Below are positions 35,474-44,670 of a DNA stretch of 64,000 nucleotides, in pieces. The first letter of the stretch is position 1; every line of letters begins with the position of its first letter. Origin of the DNA: Brumicola pallidula DSM 14239 = ACAM 615 (GTDB lineage Bacteria > Pseudomonadota > Gammaproteobacteria > Enterobacterales > Alteromonadaceae); NCBI RefSeq assembly GCF_000428905.1, contig NZ_KE386814.1:365758-429757 (forward strand), given 5' to 3'. A program made the translations under genes and the position numbers. The notes beneath the pieces were generated by a model. The model was given only the letters and a program-made list of their open reading frames with translations. It was not told where the DNA came from and searched no databases.

Positions 35474-37765
35474 ATGGCTAAAATACATAATCTTGGATTC
35501 CCTAGGATTGGCAAACATAGAGAATTAAAACGCGCACTTGAGGCTTATTGGAACACTGATATCGAGCAGCAAGAATTTACTAAACAAATTACACAAGTGA
35601 GAGAACAACATTACAGCGCATTTGATCTTCTAGACTACGCACAAGTGGGTGACTTTTCGTTATATGACCATGTACTAGATGCCAGTTTCTTATTTGGTAA
35701 TGTGCCGGACCGCGCAAAAGTAGACAATACCGTAGAAAATGATGTTGACGCTTATTTTCGCATTGCTCGTGGTCGCGCTAAGCAAAACGACTGCTGTGCC
35801 ACTCATGCCGGTGAAATGACTAAATGGTTTGACACTAACTATCATTACATCGTGCCTGAATTTTCAAGTAGTACTACATTTATGCTCAACTGCGAGTCAT
35901 TAATATCAGAAATACGCACGGTTAGATCCAGAGGGTTTGAGGTAAAACCGGTTGTTATCGGACCATTAACCTATTTGTATTTAGGCAAAGCTATCGACAA
36001 TAGCAATAAACTGGAGTTATTAGAGCCTCTCCTAAAAGAATACAAATTACTATTGCAAACGCTAGCAAAACAGGGCGTGGAGTGGGTACAAATAGATGAG
36101 CCTGCGCTGGTCACTGAGCTTAGCGATGAATGGCAATTCGCGTATAAGTACGCCTTTGAGTACTTAAATGACAGCGGCGTTAAATTACTGCTGACTACTT
36201 ACTTTGGTGACCTAGCAAAAAATCTTAAATTAGCCTGCGCGCTGCCGGTAGCCGGTGTTCATATTGATGCTATACGCGCACCGCATGAAGTTGAGATATT
36301 GGCTGCTAAGCTAAATGCTAACCAGGTTTTATCGGTAGGCATAGTGGATGGTCGCAATATATGGCGCACCGATTTAAATCGCGCTTTGGCATTGCTTAAG
36401 CCTATCGCTGAGATTAAGGGTAACAACCTTTGGTTAGCCCCCGCTTGCTCTTTATTGCATTGCCCTGTTGACGTCACCATAGAGCAAAATATATTGGCTG
36501 AAATCCGGCCTTGGTTAGCATTTGCGGAGCAAAAACTGGAAGAACTTGAAATACTCAAAAAAGCACTAACAAATACGCCATCGAACAGTGTTTTCGAGGC
36601 TTTACAAAACAATCAAAACATAATAGCTGCTCGCAAAGCGTCAACCTTAGCTACCAACTTTAGTGTTCAACAAGCACTTTCACAGATACAACAAAGTTGG
36701 TTAACACGATCCGATCCTTATAAGGTGCGCATAAACGCTCAACAAGCACTGTTAAATTTACCGCGTTTTCCTACAACCACCATCGGTTCGTTTCCGCAAA
36801 CTGCAGAAATACGTAAAACTCGGCGTGAATTTATTAATGGTGATATTACCGACGTTACTTATGAAAATGCCTTAAAAGCGCAGATAGCCAACTGCATACA
36901 GCAACAAGAGTCGTTAGGGCTAGACGTGTTAGTGCATGGTGAATCTGAACGCAATGACATGGTTGAATATTTTGCAGCATTTTTGAATGGCGCGCTGACC
37001 ACTCAATTCGGATGGGTGCAAAGTTATGGTTCACGTTGTGTTAAGCCGCCGGTTATTTATGGTGATATCAGCAGAGCTAGCAGCATGACTATTCAGTGGA
37101 CACAATACGCACAATCGCTTACCCAAAAGCCAGTAAAAGGGATGCTTACCGGCCCTGTGACTATTCTTAACTGGTCATTTGTGAGAGATGATCAAGCTCG
37201 GTCACTCACTACTAAACAAATTGCACTCGCGGTGCGAGACGAAGTCATTGAGCTAGAATCAATTGGCACTAAGATTATACAAATTGATGAAGCTGCATTG
37301 AGAGAAGGCTTACCCCTCAAAAAGTCTGAATGGCAAACATACCTTAATTGGGCCGTAGATTCGTTTAAGCTTTGCTCTAGCTCTGTGGCAAGCACGACGC
37401 AAATACACACGCATATGTGTTATTCACAGTTTAACGATATCTTACCTGATATTCAACGCATGGACGCCGACGTCATCACCATTGAAACGTCACGATCGAA
37501 TATGAAATTACTCGATGCGTTTACTCAGTTTAACTACAACAACGATATCGGTCCGGGAGTTTATGATATTCACAGCCAAAACATTCCCACGACCGAGGCC
37601 ATAAAAGCACTTATACTAACGGCATCAGAGAAAGTACCGGCACAGCAACTTTGGATAAATCCAGATTGTGGCTTAAAAACACGTGAGTGGAAGGAGGTAA
37701 TACCGGCATTACGTAATTTGGTGGAAGCGGCTAAACAATTGCGAGTTGATCACTTAAGCGCTTAG
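35474..37765 (+). CDS. metE: Cobalamin-independent methionine synthase
   Basis: 763 residues, full length, two-barrel enzyme transferring methyl from methyltetrahydrofolate triglutamate to homocysteine. N-terminal NLGFPRIGKHRELKRALEAYW, then TTIGSFPQTAEIRKTRREF at the start of the catalytic barrel near residue 435, HGESERNDMVEYFA, MLTGPVTILNWSFVRDD, QIDEAALREGLP, and the zinc ligands in HTHMCYSQF and NPDCGLKTREW. The divergent metR and its box control it. A weak pair of met-box-like octamers overlaps the start codon. Confidence 0.98.
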   Translation: MAKIHNLGFPRIGKHRELKRALEAYWNTDIEQQEFTKQITQVREQHYSAFDLLDYAQVGDFSLYDHVLDASFLFGNVPDRAKVDNTVENDVDAYFRIARGRAKQNDCCATHAGEMTKWFDTNYHYIVPEFSSSTTFMLNCESLISEIRTVRSRGFEVKPVVIGPLTYLYLGKAIDNSNKLELLEPLLKEYKLLLQTLAKQGVEWVQIDEPALVTELSDEWQFAYKYAFEYLNDSGVKLLLTTYFGDLAKNLKLACALPVAGVHIDAIRAPHEVEILAAKLNANQVLSVGIVDGRNIWRTDLNRALALLKPIAEIKGNNLWLAPACSLLHCPVDVTIEQNILAEIRPWLAFAEQKLEELEILKKALTNTPSNSVFEALQNNQNIIAARKASTLATNFSVQQALSQIQQSWLTRSDPYKVRINAQQALLNLPRFPTTTIGSFPQTAEIRKTRREFINGDITDVTYENALKAQIANCIQQQESLGLDVLVHGESERNDMVEYFAAFLNGALTTQFGWVQSYGSRCVKPPVIYGDISRASSMTIQWTQYAQSLTQKPVKGMLTGPVTILNWSFVRDDQARSLTTKQIALAVRDEVIELESIGTKIIQIDEAALREGLPLKKSEWQTYLNWAVDSFKLCSSSVASTTQIHTHMCYSQFNDILPDIQRMDADVITIETSRSNMKLLDAFTQFNYNNDIGPGVYDIHSQNIPTTEAIKALILTASEKVPAQQLWINPDCGLKTREWKEVIPALRNLVEAAKQLRVDHLSA

Positions 37766-37908
37766 TTAGCAGACCTAATAGTCTCGACGCTCTGGACATG
37801 CCAAATTAGGCTTTTTAACGTCGACGAAGGAGCGGTATAAGATATTACGGTAAAAGGTCAGCTTAGCTAAGATTTTCCCTATTTTTAAGAAAATGTCACT
37901 CTAGGAAA

Positions 37909-38922
37909 TCAAGGATCTTTTACCGTTCTAAATCCAATATGGCTGGTTCCCAGCCCAGTATCTTGCGCATGTCTCGCTGCCGGACGGTAGCGCATGCAAA
38001 AATCCTCTGCACATAAATACGAACCTCCCTTTACAACGCCAACCGCAATACCCGGTTGCTTTTCATCATACCCCTTTGCTGGAAGGTTTGCAGGAAGATG
38101 ACTGGGATCAAAATGACGCGGATAATAGACACTTTGAGTCCATTCCCATACATTTCCAATTAAGTCGTGAATGCCAAAATGATTTGCAGGATAGCAACCC
38201 ACTGGCGCTAAACCTACATAGCCATCCTCTGCGGTGTCGTTAAAAGGGAATAAACCTTGCCATGTATTGGCTATATATTTTCCATTATTGAGTAACGTAC
38301 TTCCGCTCGCATACTTAGCACCATCTAAGCCCCCTCTACTTGCATACTCATACTCAGCCTCTGTTGGTAATCGATGTCCTTTCCACTTGGCATATGCCTG
38401 TGCATCGTCATAGGCGATATGTATGACTGGGAAATCGTCTTTATCTTGGATATTGCTATTAGGACCTAACGGATTTTTCCAATTGGCGCCTTCAGTAAAG
38501 TGCCACCAATTAAAGAAAGTAGACGCTTCAACTGCTTGAGAAAGTTTAACAAATACCGCAGAGCCGGGTGTTAATAATTCAGCAGGAATATCAGGGTAGT
38601 CGTCAGCGTTAGGAACTCTTTGAGCCATCGTTACGTAGCCCGTCGCTTCAATAAATTCGGCAAACTGCAAATTGGTCACTTCATGACGATCCATATAAAA
38701 ATCTTTTACTACTCTTTGTATGGCGGGCATCTCTTCTGCGTATACTGCACCTGCACCCATCGTAAAAGTACCACCTTCAACAAAGGCCATTCCTTTTGGT
38801 TCTGCGCAGGAGTTTGAACTCTGTTCCGGTTTAATGTCAAACATTTGAGTAGCGAACAACTGATAGCCTAAAAATGCTAGAACTAGGCCTATTGACCCTA
38901 TGATTAAAACTCGTTTTGCCAT
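37909..38922 (-). CDS. Formylglycine-generating enzyme (sulfatase-modifying), membrane-anchored
   Basis: 337 residues with an N-terminal signal anchor (residues 5-24), so the enzyme faces the periplasm. FGE-sulfatase domain: GMAFVEGGTFTMGAG, VKDFYMDRHEVTNLQFAEFI, HIAYDDAQAYAKWKGHRLPTEAEYEYASRGG, IGNVWEWTQSVY and GGSYLCAEDFCMRYRPAARH. The last holds two cysteines four residues apart (about 304 and 309) as in true FGE, which use them to bind copper and oxidise a sulfatase cysteine to formylglycine. Many relatives of this fold lack them. No sulfatase is in the window. Confidence 0.88.
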   Translation of the reverse strand: MAKRVLIIGSIGLVLAFLGYQLFATQMFDIKPEQSSNSCAEPKGMAFVEGGTFTMGAGAVYAEEMPAIQRVVKDFYMDRHEVTNLQFAEFIEATGYVTMAQRVPNADDYPDIPAELLTPGSAVFVKLSQAVEASTFFNWWHFTEGANWKNPLGPNSNIQDKDDFPVIHIAYDDAQAYAKWKGHRLPTEAEYEYASRGGLDGAKYASGSTLLNNGKYIANTWQGLFPFNDTAEDGYVGLAPVGCYPANHFGIHDLIGNVWEWTQSVYYPRHFDPSHLPANLPAKGYDEKQPGIAVGVVKGGSYLCAEDFCMRYRPAARHAQDTGLGTSHIGFRTVKDP

Positions 38923-39343
38923 ATAAAAAGTCCATCTGTAAAAAGTAACGATGTATTTATTGTACTCTGCACTTGCTGAGTTTACTTGGTTTATGGCTAT
39001 TGAACTGACATTGTTAATAAAATCCGGCTTTCTATAATGAATAAATTAATTAATTAACCAAGATTTACCGGGACGCTCGCTAACTTAAAGCTTCCAGCCA
39101 TCTGACAATACTCCTTGATCATGGCGCCCCTGATATACTGGCGGTCAGTGCAATTCAAAAGAGATTCAAATTAGCCAACCAAACTCAGTGGCAAGCGGTT
39201 GAGATATAAGAGTTTCACACGTCAGATATATTCAACATCGATCAAAGTAGCTCCCTGAATAAGCAGGTTGAAGCAATGACCAGCACAGCGTTTTCACGGA
39301 ATTATCTCGGCCGTGCTTTCGGATCGGCAAGGAACGATTACTG
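38923..39343. other. Non-coding stretch before a PEP-CTERM gene
   Basis: I see no gene. The left part is AT-rich leader of the minus-strand FGE gene. The right part contains frames broken by stops and no recognisable element. AAGGA at 39329-39333 probably serves the PEP-CTERM gene that follows. Confidence 0.4.
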
Positions 39344-39949
39344 TTGTTGACTTTGGGTATGGTTGCGACTTCAGCAAGTGCAGCGGTTATTTTGACCTTT
39401 GAAAGCGGTGGACAGCTAACATCTACTCAGGCCGGTGTGACCACAATAGATTTCAATGACAACACTATTGGTGCTTATACTGCAACGAGTTTAGCCGACT
39501 ATACGATATTCCCAAATAGTGCCTCAGGGTCAGCACAACCTTTTGGGATTACTAGTAATTTTCTCAGTGTTCCAAATCCAATACGTAACGGCACAGCTGA
39601 GTTTGGCTTGGGTGCTGATTACAATTATTTTGGCTTGTACTGGGGTTCTATTGATACTTACAATACACTCAGTTTTTGGAATGATGGTATGGAAGTAGCA
39701 AGTTATACGGGGTCTCAAGTTGCCCCCCTCCTTGCAAATGGTGGCCAATCTGGTTTTAATTCCAACCGCTACATTAACTTCTTTTTTACAGGCGGTGTTA
39801 TGTACGATACGGTTAGATTGAAAAGTACTAACTTCGCGTTTGAAACTGATAACCATTCGTTCGGCGTCGTTCCAGAGCCTGCAATTATCGCTATATTTGG
39901 ATTAGGACTTCTTGGTCTAGGGTTTACGCGTCGTAAAATACGTAGCTAA
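39344..39949 (+). CDS. PEP-CTERM sorting domain protein, function unknown
   Basis: 201 residues with the most canonical tail of the window: VVPEPAIIAIFGLGLLGLGF then TRRKIRS. The middle (TTIDFNDNTIGAYTATSLADYTIF, FGLYWGSIDTYNTLSFWN) is a beta-sandwich type often found in this group. No ATG is available at the N-terminus: the frame is open back to about 39272 and the signal peptide reads ...KERLLLLTLGMVATSASA, so a TTG near 39344 or CTG at 39341, downstream of AAGGA, must start it, or the original start was lost. A terminator follows. Confidence 0.8.
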   Translation: MLTLGMVATSASAAVILTFESGGQLTSTQAGVTTIDFNDNTIGAYTATSLADYTIFPNSASGSAQPFGITSNFLSVPNPIRNGTAEFGLGADYNYFGLYWGSIDTYNTLSFWNDGMEVASYTGSQVAPLLANGGQSGFNSNRYINFFFTGGVMYDTVRLKSTNFAFETDNHSFGVVPEPAIIAIFGLGLLGLGFTRRKIRS

Positions 39950-39976
39950 AGTTGAATAAATCCAGTTAGTATTCAG

Positions 39977-40002
39977 GCCACCTTATTCAAGGTGGCTTTT
40001 TT
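39977..40002 (+). terminator. Intrinsic terminator
   Basis: GCCACCTT pairs with AAGGTGGC around a four-base loop followed by TTTTTT, 28 bases after the PEP-CTERM stop. Confidence 0.9.
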
Positions 40003-40224
40003 ATATTTGCCAATTAAACAACCCGTCCGTTACACATCTATAGACGGGGATCCAGTAATATAGCGGTCATGCGTTCTTTGTAGCCGAGTTTCGCTCCTAG
40101 ACTAAGTTGCTGTTAACGCGCAAATGGGAACCGGTCAGGCAGTAATGTTAATCGAGCAGGTCAGAGAAATTAGTGGTGCTTTTTTTACAGGCCCATTCAA
40201 TAAGTTGACAGTACACCTCAATCA

Positions 40225-40548
40225 CTAAACATGAAATACAAACAGATAGCCAACAAAACCCAACCAGCTTAGCGCCAGCAACACCCATGGCAGAACTTTT
40301 ATCGAATTATTAGCCGATACCTCATCGACTGTTTCAATGCTTTCATTCTCTCGCTGCTTTGTCTTTTGTTTACGCTGTTTATCCATTTCACGTGACTTCT
40401 TGCCCTGCTGTTTTTTATATTCAGCAATCCCTTTTCTAATACCTTGGGCAATTAACTTCGTTTGGTCTTTGGTTTGCCCCGCTTTTTGCGTGCCTTTGGC
40501 CATTTTCATCGCTTGCGCTTCAACTTCAGGTGATACTTTATTTTTCAT
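40225..40548 (-). CDS. DUF2956 family small membrane protein
   Basis: 107 residues from ATG 40548 (MKNKVSPEVEAQ). Family landmarks: AKGTQKAGQTKDQTKLIAQGIRKGIAEYKKQQ, a strongly basic middle and one C-terminal transmembrane helix (VLPWVLLALSWLGFVGYLFVF). Known only as a conserved gammaproteobacterial family; no function assigned. Stands alone. Confidence 0.85.
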   Translation of the reverse strand: MKNKVSPEVEAQAMKMAKGTQKAGQTKDQTKLIAQGIRKGIAEYKKQQGKKSREMDKQRKQKTKQRENESIETVDEVSANNSIKVLPWVLLALSWLGFVGYLFVFHV

Positions 40549-41153
40549 ATTTAAATTTAACAACGTAGTAGAGCTTAGAGGGAATATTAACAGTTTATAG
40601 CTGAAATTGGTTGATTTAGACGCGTATCTTCATATCGTTGAATGGAGTGTAACGGCGAATTTTTATCATAATCTATAAAAATAGCTAAATTGAATTAAGT
40701 AATAAAAACCTGTTTTGTTAGTCTTATTTGTTGCAAAGAAAGAAGCAATTGTACCTTTCAAATTTGGAATCTTGGACTATGCTTTAGACATGACTCAGGT
40801 TGCTTTAAGCAAAAAAAATTGCTTACTAAGAGTAGCTAAATGTCATCGTCGTTTATGCTTTGTATCGTCCAAATGTGAGCGATGACATTAAAGTTAGTTT
40901 TACACCTAGAGGAATAAGCTAACATACAAGACGGTCGCCAGTAGATGGCAAATAAACCCGTTAATTCGGGATATCCTGCCCTTATAAAGGGCCCAACTGT
41001 TAGTGAAACGATAGACACTAACGTTCACGGACCATGATTAGCATGGAAATTAGCTGACCACGAAGAAAAAAAAGCCGGATTATTCCGGCTTTTTGACGTC
41101 TATCTTTTGTGGCTTTGCATCATCAAATATTAACGACGACCCGATAGCTTGGT
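40549..41153. other. Non-coding stretch with hairpins
   Basis: No gene seen. Holds a perfect 10-bp inverted repeat AATGTCATCG / CGATGACATT with a loop of about 31 bases (about 40838-40888), a CCCTT/AAGGG hairpin near 40980, a GTTAGTG/CACTAAC inverted repeat near 40998-41020, and the terminator at 41066. The density of hairpins would allow a small RNA, but I recognise no family. Confidence 0.4.
41066..41095. terminator. Bidirectional intrinsic terminator
   Basis: AAAGCCGG pairs with CCGGCTTT around a six-base loop; A-rich on one side and T-rich on the other. Lies 60 bases beyond the stop of the minus-strand DUF3016 gene. Confidence 0.85.
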
Positions 41154-41678
41154 CTATTTATTCGCATCTGACTTTGCAAACTCATCCTCAAACCAATCTG
41201 CGATCATGTTTTTTTCATAACGTAATGCGTCACTGGAAAAAAAACGGTTGTGGCTGTTTGAAAATGACATGTCTTTTAATTTCACCTCTTTCTCTTGCAG
41301 CACGGTACCGTCGCTGCTTAATAACTGATAACTAAAACTCATGCGCGGGATATATATAGGTTTAACAACGCGCACGTCAGACATGCTCTGACCTAAGCCT
41401 GCAAAGGATGCAGGTAAAACGTCACCGGCTAAGTCTAAATTGGTGACGTTCATGACTAACTTTTGACCCTTGGGTAAATCTTCAGCTAGTTCATTGATAT
41501 ATTCGTCTAGTTCTTTAAAGGTACGTTCCCTAAATTTTACTCGAGATTCAGATGTTGACCTGACATCATCAAATTTTTCTGGATCTTGCCAAGTTATTTC
41601 AACTTCGGCCTGAGCCAGACTGGTGGCTGAAAAAAACAGTAAACTAACGGAAAAAGCAGCGATGGCGATATGTTTCAT
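41154..41678 (-). CDS. DUF3016 family exported protein
   Basis: 174 residues: signal peptide (IAAFSVSLLFFSATSLAQA) followed by EVEITWQDPEKFDDVRSTSES, LVMNVTNLDLAGDV and YIPRMSFSYQLLSSDGTVLQ, the order found in DUF3016 proteins of Alteromonadales and relatives. Function unknown; probably periplasmic. Single gene. Confidence 0.85.
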   Translation of the reverse strand: MKHIAIAAFSVSLLFFSATSLAQAEVEITWQDPEKFDDVRSTSESRVKFRERTFKELDEYINELAEDLPKGQKLVMNVTNLDLAGDVLPASFAGLGQSMSDVRVVKPIYIPRMSFSYQLLSSDGTVLQEKEVKLKDMSFSNSHNRFFSSDALRYEKNMIADWFEDEFAKSDANK

Positions 41679-41868
41679 GATTGAACTCCCGGGCGCATAT
41701 TTTACGCATTTGTGGTGTTATAACTTAATACCTTAGACGCTATGGCCTGAACCACAGCTGAATGTTCATTGCTTATATTACTCCTAATATTACTACGTCA
41801 CAATGTGACGATTAGTTGCATATAAGCTCAATTTTTCCATTACTCTGGTTTAATCGCATTAACTTGTC

Positions 41869-41904
41869 GATTCACTTGCCATTCATACTGGCAGTTCGAT
41901 GCGC
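41869..41904. repeat. Dispersed 36-bp repeat, copy 2
   Basis: GATTCACTTGCCATTCATAC and the following TGGCAGTTCGATGCGCT correspond to the copy at 26760-26795. This copy sits just beyond the stop codon of the aldo/keto reductase gene. Confidence 0.6.
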
Positions 41905-41922
41905 TAATTGCGAACGTTTTAC

Positions 41923-42918
41923 CTATTGGCCAAAACGCTCCGCAGCCGCTGGCTTGTTCGCAACTATTGTTTCGATGCGCGCAATTACCTCTGGTGTTAG
42001 CTTAGCAACGGCATTCATTGCGCCTAAGTTATCCGTTAGCTGCGATAAACGCGACGCACCCAGAATAACCGTGCTTACATTCGGATTCTTCAAGCACCAA
42101 GCAATTGATAAATGCGTCATACTGATGTCTAGCTCTTTTGACAATATGCTTAATTGGCGGATTTTTTCCAGCTTCTTTTTGCCATCTTCGCTAGTCCACA
42201 AATCGCGCAACCATTCGTACCCTGGCAGGGCGAGGCGACTGTCATCTGGAATGCCATCGTTGTATTTTCCAGTTAGTAATCCGCTGGCCAGTGGTGACCA
42301 AATAGTGGTACCCATTCCAAACTCTTCATATAAGGTATTAAACTCGCCATCCACTTTGTCACGATGTAATAAGTTATATTGAGGTTGTTCCATTGTGGGG
42401 GCAGTTAAGTGCTCTTGTTTTGCAATAGCATGTGCTTGAGTGATCTGTTGTGATGACCATTCAGAAGTTCCCCAGTATATCACTTTACCTTGCTGCACTA
42501 GGTTATGCATGGCGCGCACGGTTTCTTCAATTGGAGTGTCGATATCTGGTCGATGGCAAAAATACAGGTCCAGGTAATCAACGCGTAAGCGTTTTAGTGC
42601 GGCATCACAAGCATCGCGAACATGCTTGGCACTCAGGCCTAACTGCATTTGCTTGTCGCCACCCCAAAATACTTTTGAAGACACAGCAAAAGTGTCGCGT
42701 GCTAAGCCTAAGCCCGCTATCGCATCACCCATTATTCTCTCGGATTCGCCCGCTTCATAGCCCTCGGCGTTATCAAAAAAATTGATACCACCATCGTATG
42801 CAGTTTTTAGCAAACTCTTGGCATCATTCATATCAACTTGCTTACCAAACGTAACCCAAGAGCCAAGTGACAATGCAGAAACTTTGAGTCCGGCTTTACC
42901 TAAACGACGATATTCCAT
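41923..42918 (-). CDS. Aldo/keto reductase (Kv-beta / YghZ type)
   Basis: 331 residues, NADPH-dependent TIM-barrel oxidoreductase. Signatures: FFDNAEGYEAGESERIMGDA with the catalytic tyrosine, FAVSSKVFWGG with the catalytic lysine, DYLDLYFCHRPD with the histidine, and the C-terminal cofactor region VSTVILGASRLSQLTDNLGA. The motif set is nearest to the potassium-channel beta subunit and YghZ groups, which reduce small aldehydes. Substrate unknown; single gene. Confidence 0.92.
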   Translation of the reverse strand: MEYRRLGKAGLKVSALSLGSWVTFGKQVDMNDAKSLLKTAYDGGINFFDNAEGYEAGESERIMGDAIAGLGLARDTFAVSSKVFWGGDKQMQLGLSAKHVRDACDAALKRLRVDYLDLYFCHRPDIDTPIEETVRAMHNLVQQGKVIYWGTSEWSSQQITQAHAIAKQEHLTAPTMEQPQYNLLHRDKVDGEFNTLYEEFGMGTTIWSPLASGLLTGKYNDGIPDDSRLALPGYEWLRDLWTSEDGKKKLEKIRQLSILSKELDISMTHLSIAWCLKNPNVSTVILGASRLSQLTDNLGAMNAVAKLTPEVIARIETIVANKPAAAERFGQ

Positions 42919-43106
42919 TTTTATTCCTTATAATTAACATGTTAACCACGGCAGTAAATTCTTACCCTGAGCAGCTGAGCTTCATAATACTTGCTCAGTC
43001 TGATTGAGTGTATTTAATCATAACTAAATAAATAAGCGACCGTATATACCAAAATATCCGATTACTACTAAGCTTAAGCTTATAATATAGTCAAGGAAAG
43101 TATCTT

Positions 43107-44060
43107 ATGTTGCTGGCAGTCCTGTCGTTGATTTTCGGTTTGGCGTTGTTAGTTTGGAGTTCGGATCGTTTTGTCGATGGCGCTGTTGCTGCAGCTCGCT
43201 ATGGTGGTATGTCGCCGCTGCTTATTGGTATGTTGGTGATTGGTTTTGGTACCTCGGCACCCGAAATGGTGGTGTCTGCAATGGCGGCTTTCGATGGCAA
43301 CCCTGCATTGGCGCTGGGCAATGCCTACGGCTCTAACATTACTAATATTGCGTTAATAATTGGCTTAGTTGCTTTGCTTAGCCCCATTAATGTGAACTCA
43401 CAAGTACTTAAAAAAGAACTGCCACTATTGCTGATAATTACCCTATTTGCAGGCTGGCAGATGCTGGACCATCAATTAAGTCTATTTGATGCATGGGGTC
43501 TACTTGGGTTGTTTGCTGCTGTCATTAGCTGGTCGGTTTGGCAAGGTCTGCGCAACTCGCAAGATAAAATAGCAACCGATATAAGCAGCAATACGATGAC
43601 AATAAAACAAGCGCTCAGTTGGTTAGTGCTAGGCCTGGTATTACTTATCGTTGCCTCACGCCTGCTAGTGTATGGCGCAGTTTATATCGCACAGGGCTTA
43701 GGAGTGAGTGATTTAGTGATTGGCCTAACCGTCGTGGCCATTGGTACCTCATTGCCTGAACTGGCCTCATCACTAATGGCCATTAAAAAAGGTGAGCACG
43801 ATATCGCGTTAGGCAACATTATTGGTTCTAACTTATTTAATACCTTAGCCGTGGTCGGTATTGCGGTGTTAATTGAGCCAATGCCTGTAGATGGCATTGT
43901 CCTTAGCCGAGACTGGACACTGATGTTTGGCTTAACTATTGCTCTATTTGTATTGGGTATTGGTTTTAAAAAACAGGGCCGGATCAACCGGTTGGAAGGG
44001 GCCTTGCTGCTCACCGTATTTTTCGGCTATAGCGGTTACTTGATCAGCAGTGCTTTTTGA
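43107..44060 (+). CDS. yrbG: Calcium/sodium antiporter, CaCA family (YrbG-like)
   Basis: 317 residues, about ten transmembrane helices in two inverted halves, each with an alpha repeat: GFGTSAPEMVVSAMAAFDGNPALALGNAYGSNITN and AIGTSLPELASSLMAIKKGEHDIALGNIIGSNLFN. The acidic residues of the two repeats bind the cations. Exports calcium (or exchanges K+ in some relatives) against sodium. AAGGAAAG precedes the ATG. Single gene. Confidence 0.93.
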   Translation: MLLAVLSLIFGLALLVWSSDRFVDGAVAAARYGGMSPLLIGMLVIGFGTSAPEMVVSAMAAFDGNPALALGNAYGSNITNIALIIGLVALLSPINVNSQVLKKELPLLLIITLFAGWQMLDHQLSLFDAWGLLGLFAAVISWSVWQGLRNSQDKIATDISSNTMTIKQALSWLVLGLVLLIVASRLLVYGAVYIAQGLGVSDLVIGLTVVAIGTSLPELASSLMAIKKGEHDIALGNIIGSNLFNTLAVVGIAVLIEPMPVDGIVLSRDWTLMFGLTIALFVLGIGFKKQGRINRLEGALLLTVFFGYSGYLISSAF

Positions 44061-44129
44061 ACATGATGATGATTTTGTTGCCAACGATGCTGACAATAAC
44101 TTTAGCTAGCGTCGGCTTTAATGCCTGCA

Positions 44130-44666
44130 CTAAACACGGCAATAACAACCGGTTGATTCCAAAGGAACGATTGCTCCCAACGTGCTTTTGACGTCAAGAT
44201 AAGGCTCAACGGTGCCATTGCCAGAGAGACATCCAATTCCTGTTGAATAGGGGCCTAAATAACTCAGATTGCCGAGGTCATCAAACACAGCGATGGCTGG
44301 TGTACTTGTTAGTATAGAGGATAAGCCTTGAATATTTTCAAAGTAGACGGTCTCGTTTCTTTTACCGATATGCTCAGCTGCGTCTTTCACCGACTTGATA
44401 TGTCTGGTGGCAGTAAGCTGACAAAGGCAGTCATTATTACTGGTGATATGCACGACTACGTTATTTAAAGAAGTAGCTAAAGCACCATGTAATATGCGAT
44501 TAACTTGACTGTCGAAATCAGGTTTATTCGACGCTAAATAAAGCGCACCGCTAGGGTCAAAAGGTTTTTCAGTGCTTTTGCTAGAAAACAAAAGCCCAAC
44601 AGTAGCGATTATTAACCATAAAGGAATAATAACGGCTAAGAGGGCGTTTTTTTTACTTAGCGCCAC
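44130..44666 (-). CDS. Small membrane-anchored thioredoxin-like protein (DUF6436-like)
   Basis: About 178 residues from GTG 44666; another GTG at 44717 would add 17 residues but overlaps the preceding gene by 47 bases. One N-terminal transmembrane helix (LLAVIIPLWLIIATVGLLF) and a periplasmic domain whose centre (VVVHITSNNDCLCQLTATRHI) and end (IGCLSGNGTVEPYL, STGCYCRV) resemble DUF6436 proteins, which have a thioredoxin-like outline. The cysteines (CLC, CYC) may be redox-active. Follows the chemotaxis receptor gene with no gap, so co-transcribed. Confidence 0.65.
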   Translation of the reverse strand: MALSKKNALLAVIIPLWLIIATVGLLFSSKSTEKPFDPSGALYLASNKPDFDSQVNRILHGALATSLNNVVVHITSNNDCLCQLTATRHIKSVKDAAEHIGKRNETVYFENIQGLSSILTSTPAIAVFDDLGNLSYLGPYSTGIGCLSGNGTVEPYLDVKSTLGAIVPLESTGCYCRV

Positions 44667-44670
44667 CAGT

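Noticed and set aside
40985-41025. GCCCAAC followed by GTTAGTG/CACTAAC, resembling an integron attC site.
   Set aside because: The core sites do not fit RYYYAAC / GTTRRRY in the correct arrangement, and no cassette or integrase is nearby.
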